Assembly: GCA_023101725.1 (NCBI GenBank)
Contig: JALJCO010009025.1
Location: 1 to 64,000, forward strand
Source of the DNA: Atherinomorus stipes
Taxonomy: Eukaryota; Chordata; Actinopteri; Atheriniformes; Atherinidae
Direction: 5' to 3'
Length of the DNA stretch: 64,000 nt
A program made the translations under genes and the position numbers. The number at the start of each line of letters is the position of its first letter. The stretch's first letter is position 1. Below are positions 59,201 to 64,000 of this stretch, in pieces. Below the pieces are notes generated by a model, which saw only the letters and a program-made list of their open reading frames with translations, did no database searches and was not told where the DNA came from.

Positions 59201-62200
59201 CTCTCAAAGCTTTACAATTTCTTTTAGCTTACTTTCTAAAGCTGCTTTTCAGTGGCTTTAGACTTTAATGCTTGAATTAGTTGCTCAGCAATAAATCCCT
59301 AAAGAAACATGGCCCTAAAAAAAACACAACTTTAATTATTTCAGTATCAGTGACAGTTATATCAAGGCACCCCGAGTTGTAGAGCCGTCGGCCCGACAGT
59401 CAGTCATCCTTAGCAATAATAACAATAATCATAGTAATAATGTTATTAAAGTGCAGTTTTGTTTGAGACTGGATAGGCCATTGTATTTATTGTTTTGGAG
59501 AAACAGGGTATAGTTTATTGTTTTCTTAGTGCAACAGCGCTGTCCTGCGGATGTGACGTCAAATGACGCTGCATCTGCATCCCCAACAGTTTTGATACAG
59601 GAAGAAGACGGTCGCTGTAAATTTAAACACTGTAAGCGATAGTTACGGATGACAACACTATAGCTTCAGTTTGTGCACGCTCCTGTGACGGCTTGGCTCG
59701 TGGCTGCAGTTACTTGAAGCGCCAGTCGCGAGTTTCATTTGTTAATCTTGCATCTAGTCCCTTTAAAACTCCTAAAGTTTTTTTGGTTTTGTTTTTTGTT
59801 TTGTTTTTTAGAAATGGCTGTATCTTTTCTTTTTAAAAAAAATCTAAACACAGAGCATTTGAGATGGATTTTAGTTTTTGTGGTGTTTTGTCCACCAGAA
59901 GTTTGTCCAATGTAGTGCTTTATATCTTTTATCCAGTAAACTGAGTGAAGATTTTCATTATCCAAATTGATTTGTTATTTCCAGTCCTTGTACCCTCTCG
60001 TTTACTGAAAATTATGTGGGTGTGGTCTTGCATTTTATTGAAATGGGAAGTAAGGAGTTTTTAAAATAAACTTGCCTGGTAATAAATGAATCATTATAAT
60101 GAATAGTCACATAAGCTGTTAAGAGTAAACTGTCATTTTACAAAGGGGTTCAATAAAATACAGAGAACCAAAATAGCAATTTTTCTTTCCGTCCTTTTTC
60201 TTTCCTTAAGCTCTTTAGAGGTTGAGGAAATCTAGAATTATCTACATTTTCTCCAGAGAAAGGCCCCAGGTTGCAGGGCCTTTCTTTCTATCATTAAAAA
60301 GATCTAATGATGTGTTCTTTTGATCAGATAAAAATAAATTAACAAATAATGATGATGACGATAAAAAGACAACCCAAAAAAAACTACAAGTCTAATGTAA
60401 TAGTCTGTGAATTCGTTGATCATGAGTATGGTTGGTGCAGGTCTAAAAGTATCTTATGACCTAATTTTTATGCTTGTGCCCCTCATGCATTTATTTTCTG
60501 TTCAACAGCTCTTCTCCATATACTCCGGAGAATGGGAAGCTGCTGCATTTTCAGCCCCCAGTGCTGGAGTTTGGAACACAGTAAGTGAAACTCTCACGTT
60601 CCACTTTGATCATACAATTATAGATGTTATTTATTTTGTGCTGAAAATGATAAATCCTAGATTACATCCCCATCACTTGAATTTACCACCTCTTTATCCC
60701 TAGTGATGTGTACAATCTCAGTGACGTTGGTTTTAAACATTATGTTGAGAATGACGTTACGAGGCAGAATATTTCCTAAAGCAGCAAGCCTGTTATTTTT
60801 AAATAACATAAGGCATATCCAAGTATGGCAGTGGGCTTGCTTTTCCAGCATCCAGACACATTCTGCACAGCGATTGACCCCAGCCAGAAGGGTTGAGAGA
60901 ACTTTACTGTTTGCCTTCATACACTCAAACAGACTATAATATATTGCTGTGGTTGGAAAGCATTCCCCTTTGCTCCTTCTAAAAGTAAGCAGTCAAAGAC
61001 AGCACTTGTTTAGTCTTATTTTTCATCATGTATTTGAAATGCAGAAAGCAGGCACCCAAAATTCCAACAGTATGAAACATGACTGCTTTACAAGATATGA
61101 ATTTAAAATTAAAATCGAGACTGTGAGACCACAGTCCCACACTCTCTCTCGTGGTTTCTTTTTTGTGTAGGAACTGTGGGAACAGCTGTATTTATACTGG
61201 TCAGCTCTATCAGTAGTTGCTGTTCCCAAAGATGAGACTTGAGAAAATTGTTGTTGTACAGCAATGTTTTGGAGAAGTACCAGCTTTTCTAAAACAAAAA
61301 CATAGGTATTTGAAGAGGTAATAGAATCAGAACAGCCAAGAATACGGTTTACCCAAGGGATCAGAAGGAGATTGCATTTTGATGTTGTTATGAAAGGAAA
61401 AATTTAGTCAAACTACGTAATCTTCAAGTTTAAAGTCTATTGAGTGTGCAGTGGCCTAAACTGAAAGTAAAGTCTGTCTCTCAAAGGCTAATGGGAAGTG
61501 AAAGATGTGTCAGTTGAGACAAAATGTTCAGATCAATGTACAAAGCAGTTATGCATCATTTTGTGGACTCATTCTGCAGAGTATTATTCATGCACACTGT
61601 TTGCTACTGACTCCACATTAACCAAGTCAAGGTCAAATGGTACATAGTCAGAACTGATTGATGCCTCCCCTTCTCATCTGATTCAGCTTTACACTTGTTC
61701 AGATGTCCATTGTCCAGATTTTCCACACATTATCTGCTTTGACCAACTAGAAAAGAATGCCTAGATCAAATTTTCCATTCCTCACCAACCCAGTAGGGGT
61801 CAAAACACTGCTTGTGGCATTTTGAATTTAGTCAACTTAAAGTGCTCATGCAAAGGGCAGAGCAAAAAGTATGTATTAGTACTTTTAGCATTTTGCATTT
61901 GGTGACATCCAGACTGTCAGTATGTTGTACAAGAACACAAAGTGCTGGTTTTTGTGATGATCTTACCCAAGGACTTGGTTATGGTTTTCCTTATGTGCTT
62001 ATTTGTCTATGTGGTTGTGCTTCTTAGTGGTTGTGCTCCTAACATTGTCTCTCTCTCTCTCTTTTTTTTTCCCCTTATTCCAAATGTGGAACTAGCCCTT
62101 GTTATTAATCCCCCTTGCTAACAGAATATAAAATACTGTTTAGTGATGTACTCTAGTTACAGCACATGTTGATGCAAATCTTATGATATGCAGTAATTTG

Positions 62201-63844
62201 GAAACGCTGACTTTCACATGAAAATATGTCTTTTGTTGTCAAAATATTATGTTACTGAAAAAATGGTAGTTTACCTTAATTGCCTTGTGACACAGGTTTT
62301 TTCTACAAGATGAGAAATGCAACACTCACCTGACCCCTCTTAGTTTAGATTTCCACTGATCCAGATTATAGTCATATTAAGAGCTTGAATAAAAGCAACT
62401 GGAAATGTATTTCTTTACATTTGATCTTGAAGTGCATGCGCATTATTTTGGAAACTGCCGTTTTTCTGTTAACATTGGCCATTATAACTAGTCAAGATCA
62501 AACACATTAAATGGGCAGCAGAGGGATCTAATTTGATTGAGAAGAGATGCCAATGAAACCTTTTGATGCCCTAATGTTGGAATGTATCCCCTTTTCTGTA
62601 GCCAAGCATGGTGCTGGATGGAGGTTCTGTGCAAAGTTCTATTGAACGTCATGCTTTTCTCCCTACAGGCCGCTGGGGCTGCCAAGAGCTGAAACCATAT
62701 ATATACACAACCCCAGTCAGGAAGTTCCTGTGACACTGCTATCAATGTTTACATCCAGCAGGCATTTTTACATACCTTCCTTTCACAAAAGAGTAAGTGT
62801 TCACAAGATATTCACAAATAGTGATATTTTGATTAAGCGTTGTGTATGTTAGACACACTGCAACTTCCCTCAGGAGACAAAGCATTTTTCATTTCATTTC
62901 ATCTCACTAAATACTCAAGTGATTTAGGTACTGGGTTGATATAACTTTTTAAAGATTGGTTTATTTCTGTCTTAGGTGATCCCACCACGAGGGAAGGCAT
63001 CTTTTAAACTAATTTTCCTCCCATCTGAGGAGGGCAATTTAGAAAACACATTATTTATAAACACATCAGCCCATGGGCTGCTGTCATACCAGGTCAGTGT
63101 ACATTAATAACACCTCCTGCTGTGTATTGCTGTGTATGCTTAGACCATGTTGTCTTTTGTTTTGGTGACATCCTGCCACATATTATGGTGTACCTGTTCT
63201 TCCTCTCCATCAGCTTTTACCCCCTGAAGTCAACAATGCTCATATGTTGATTGGTTGCAAAATAACCTACAAATATTGATTTCATGAGGTTTCCAAGTGT
63301 GATAGCTGTGGACATTCCATGTAATTAGCAGAAATTAGAAGCACAACAGACTTTGAAACACTTGCATAACTGACACTCTCTTCACATTTCACAAACTTCT
63401 GAATGACTTAGCCATTTCTTGTACTTTATGTTCCTTGTGACCTCACCAAAGCTTCAGCAAGATCCAAATCTTTTTTAAACACCCTGAATTATTTGGGGAA
63501 AAAAGCTATCTTTTTTCAGTGCTAATTCTTAACCAACTTGCATGTTTTTGTTTGTTAATAAGCACATAACATTAGCTTCAGTATTCGCTTCAGTGTCAGG
63601 TTACGGTACTGTTTCAGTTCAGCTCAAGGCCACTAAAATGACTGCTTCTTTGTTTCCATGTTGACGACACAAGCATTGATATAATCCACGTGGTAGTTGA
63701 GAATCTTTTTATAAATATTAAGTAATATTTCTTTTCCAGGTATTTGGTGTGGGAGGTCACCAAGCTTCATTAAAATCTTTCCAAAGAAAGGATAGTCTTC
63801 TAATATTCCCTCACATCCAGAGCATTAAGCTGACCCAAACTCAG
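39606..63844 (+). CDS. tmem131l: Transmembrane protein 131-like (TMEM131L), 5' part, 7 exons, runs off the window
   Basis: Coding exons 39606-39729, 40485-40558, 51712-51755, 60509-60580, 62669-62792, 62976-63092 and 63740-63844 join without a phase error into the first 220 codons. The family is a long type I membrane protein of the secretory pathway. TMEM131 proteins bind collagen chains through PapD-like domains, and mammalian TMEM131L has been linked to Wnt receptor turnover in thymocytes. Residues 15-38 contain a hydrophobic signal sequence ([13 protein letters not shown]). From residue 95 the PapD-like module begins ([47 protein letters not shown]). The transmembrane helix and long cytoplasmic tail lie beyond the window. 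Identification rests on this module, the signal peptide and the position after mnd1. Residues 43-92 are poorly conserved. Confidence 0.92.
39730..40484. other. tmem131l intron 1, no further feature
   Basis: Non-coding, AT-rich. Nothing else is seen. Confidence 0.85.
40485..40558 (+). CDS. tmem131l: tmem131l exon 2
   Basis: Acceptor cttccacaaag, donor gtaatc; residues 42-66 ([17 protein letters not shown]), matching the VVELW region of the mammalian protein. Confidence 0.85.
43200..43325 (+). repeat. Possible retroelement 3' tail
   Basis: acaactttgaatttccctcctgggat followed by attcaattcatttcatttc recalls the ends of common fish non-LTR elements. Short and diverged. Confidence 0.35.
44742..48457 (-). 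CDS. hAT transposase with BED zinc finger (spliced, apparently open)
   Basis: Read on the minus strand. BED finger at 48457-48181: [18 protein letters not shown] with CNHC and HLDAVH, donor gttggt. A Ser-rich segment follows at 47893-47695. The RNase-H-like core is near 47025-46434, with [30 protein letters not shown] and [13 protein letters not shown]. Next is 46213-46073 ([13 protein letters not shown]), then 45940-45693, 45582-45442 and 45335-45282. The C-terminal dimerisation block at 45110-44742 has IWWNN and [13 protein letters not shown] and ends at a TAA on this strand. All blocks are open and separated by introns with GT-AG ends; some inner boundaries are approximate. The hAT family cuts and pastes DNA with an acidic triad; ZBED genes derive from it. 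Confidence 0.85.
45141..45166. repeat. Poly-G run of 26
   Basis: Uninterrupted G run inside an intron of the hAT transposase gene. Read length is unreliable. Confidence 0.95.
47191..47230. repeat. (TA)20 microsatellite
   Basis: Pure TA repeat of 40 bp between transposase exons. Confidence 0.97.
49409..51180. other. tmem131l intron 2, right part
   Basis: A hAT-like end (tatattgtgcagccccta-type, near 50065-50082) and the SINE candidate lie here. No gene. Confidence 0.6.
50490..50690 (+). repeat. tRNA-derived SINE (diverged)
   Basis: gtagcttatgagttagag near 50508 resembles an A box, and gtgggatcgatccccaact near 50548 a B box, spaced as in a tRNA-like Pol III promoter. The following tggcaaagatactgaactccacatttcctcc and ggcatctgataaaaa parts resemble the body and tail of percomorph tRNA-SINEs. 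Too diverged to name. Confidence 0.6.
51205..51530. mobile_element. Possible foldback element with a perfect central hairpin
   Basis: gatctggattttttaca near 51208 and tgtaaaaatccagatc near 51514 are inverted matches. At 51397-51416 and 51421-51440, 20-bp arms pair perfectly around a tgtt loop. Between these parts the arms pair poorly, so the element is aged or composite. Confidence 0.55.
51397..51440. repeat. Perfect 20-bp inverted repeat, 4-nt loop
   Basis: cgtcacagtgtgatgacgac, loop tgtt, then gtcgtcatcacactgtgacg. Every base pairs. Confidence 0.97.
51712..51755 (+). CDS. tmem131l: tmem131l exon 3 (44 nt)
   Basis: Acceptor gattttcag, donor gtaacc; encodes a short charged segment ([12 protein letters not shown]). 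It is the only frame-compatible small exon that I found between exons 2 and 4. Sequence conservation is weak, so this exon rests on splice sites and phase. Confidence 0.75.
52565..53105. repeat. Degenerate tandem repeat (minisatellite), unit about 27-30 bp
   Basis: A unit resembling tttgaatctttgaaaaaggtttgaaagactgaaaat recurs many times with drift, in two blocks (52575-52740 and 52885-53105). Both blocks are followed by a longer shared sequence: attttcagaggttcaaattagt near 52765 and atttttcaagtttcaagttgac near 53094, then ttttggca..gttctc..ggg/gatattattttgttttccatgtttgaaaccc. So the array was also duplicated as a larger unit of about 340 bp. Confidence 0.85.
53265..53445 (+). repeat. L2-like retroelement 3' tail
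   Basis: gtaaagcgctttgaattgttgtgtacatgaaatgtgctgtacaaataaactt is a very common tail of teleost L2-like elements, preceded by T-rich 3' untranslated sequence. Confidence 0.7.
54770..55465. repeat. Unclassified interspersed repeat
   Basis: aaggggcaaactccgctggaa, aatctccatagactcccatgtt and tattaacggtctatgg are motifs that I have seen together in repeated fish DNA. Ends and class were not resolved. Confidence 0.4.
56093..56125. repeat. Poly-T rich tract
   Basis: Runs of 9 to 20 T broken by single G bases. Confidence 0.9.
56319..56344. repeat. Poly-A tract
   Basis: About 25 A in a row, next to a hAT-like remnant. Confidence 0.9.
56375..57360. mobile_element. Possible hAT-type remnant
   Basis: ggggccgatcaccgattagag and cgattcccgatccgatcatgtg at the left, and attggatcagtg, accgatcag and gatgaaatcggtgg at the right, share the cgatc motifs of non-autonomous hAT ends in inverse order. 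No exact target duplication was found. Confidence 0.4.
60509..60580 (+). CDS. tmem131l: tmem131l exon 4 (start of PapD-like module)
   Basis: Acceptor gttcaacag, donor gtaagt; residues 81-105 with [16 protein letters not shown]. Confidence 0.92.
60581..62668. other. tmem131l intron 4, no further feature
   Basis: 2.1 kb non-coding. Apart from a short CT-rich tract near 62048-62073, nothing is recognisable. Confidence 0.8.
62669..62792 (+). CDS. tmem131l: tmem131l exon 5
   Basis: Acceptor tccctacag, donor gtaagt; residues 105-146 ([32 protein letters not shown]). Confidence 0.93.
62976..63092 (+). CDS. tmem131l: tmem131l exon 6
   Basis: Acceptor ctgtcttag, donor gtcagt; exactly 39 codons (147-185), with [20 protein letters not shown] and LLSYQ, the most conserved part seen here. 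Confidence 0.95.
63093..63739. other. tmem131l intron 6, no further feature
   Basis: Non-coding, unique-looking sequence. Confidence 0.85.
63740..63844 (+). CDS. tmem131l: tmem131l exon 7
   Basis: Acceptor cttttccag, donor gtatgt; 35 codons (186-220), [14 protein letters not shown] then [14 protein letters not shown]. The next exon is outside the window. Confidence 0.92.
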
Positions 63845-64000
63845 GTATGTGCTTAAAATGTTTGTGTACTTGTCTGTGAAAGCCCATGCATTATAGTGAA
63901 TAACAACTCATCATTGGAAACAGCTGATTTCCCTTTTCCTGCCAGTCCAGATAAACAAACCTCTGCATACATACACACTAGACCTCTGGGATGCCCACTG

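Larger units (their letters stand above)
51756..60508. other. tmem131l intron 3
   Basis: 8.75 kb. It contains the degenerate tandem repeat (52565-53105), a retroelement tail (53265-53445), repeat sequence at about 54770-55465, homopolymer tracts and a possible hAT remnant at about 56375-57360. 57370-60500 shows nothing recognisable. Confidence 0.85.

Noticed and set aside
1..64000. CRISPR arrays, operons, rRNA or canonical tRNA genes
   Set aside because: None was seen. The tRNA-like segment near 50508 is part of a diverged SINE, and the genome is eukaryotic.

Overview
The window is nuclear DNA of a vertebrate, most likely a teleost fish. The evidence is long introns with GT-AG boundaries, three multi-exon genes that translate into recognisable vertebrate proteins, and a dense load of fish-type repeats: Tc1-like elements, hAT and TTAA-type MITEs, non-LTR (L2-like) 3' ends and long microsatellites. 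No bacterial, plasmid or phage features are present, and most short open frames are chance or repeat-derived.

Three protein-coding genes lie head to tail on the + strand: trim2 (11 coding exons, 1024-16251, complete at 744 codons), mnd1 (8 coding exons, 18492-36841, complete at 205 codons) and the 5' part of tmem131l (7 coding exons, 39606-63844, running off the right edge). From memory this is the order of TRIM2, MND1 and TMEM131L on human 4q31.3, so the window is a conserved synteny block. Every exon junction was placed by reading acceptor and donor dinucleotides and checking that the phase carries across; in each gene the phases sum without a break.

The genes are not functionally linked as an operon. 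TRIM2 is a cytoplasmic RING E3 ubiquitin ligase with filamin and NHL repeats. MND1 is the meiotic partner of HOP2 (PSMC3IP) in strand exchange. TMEM131L is a secretory-pathway membrane protein with PapD-like modules.

The rest is introns and intergenic DNA rich in mobile elements, many with target-site duplications readable by eye. The most striking is a nest in tmem131l intron 2: a 4.2-kb hAT element (44388-48598, 8-bp duplication GGCGTCAA) with an apparently open, spliced BED-finger transposase gene on the minus strand, inserted into a Harbinger-like element (44353-49408, TAA duplication). mnd1 intron 7 has a Tc1 element inside a hAT MITE, and mnd1 intron 6 has a decayed Tc1 on the minus strand and several hAT MITEs. 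Two long foldback elements fill most of one trim2 intron and part of an mnd1 intron. Inverted copies of one MITE flank the largest trim2 coding exon.

I see no new defence, metabolic or signalling system. The interesting points concern transposon structure and possible effects of inverted repeats on RNA.
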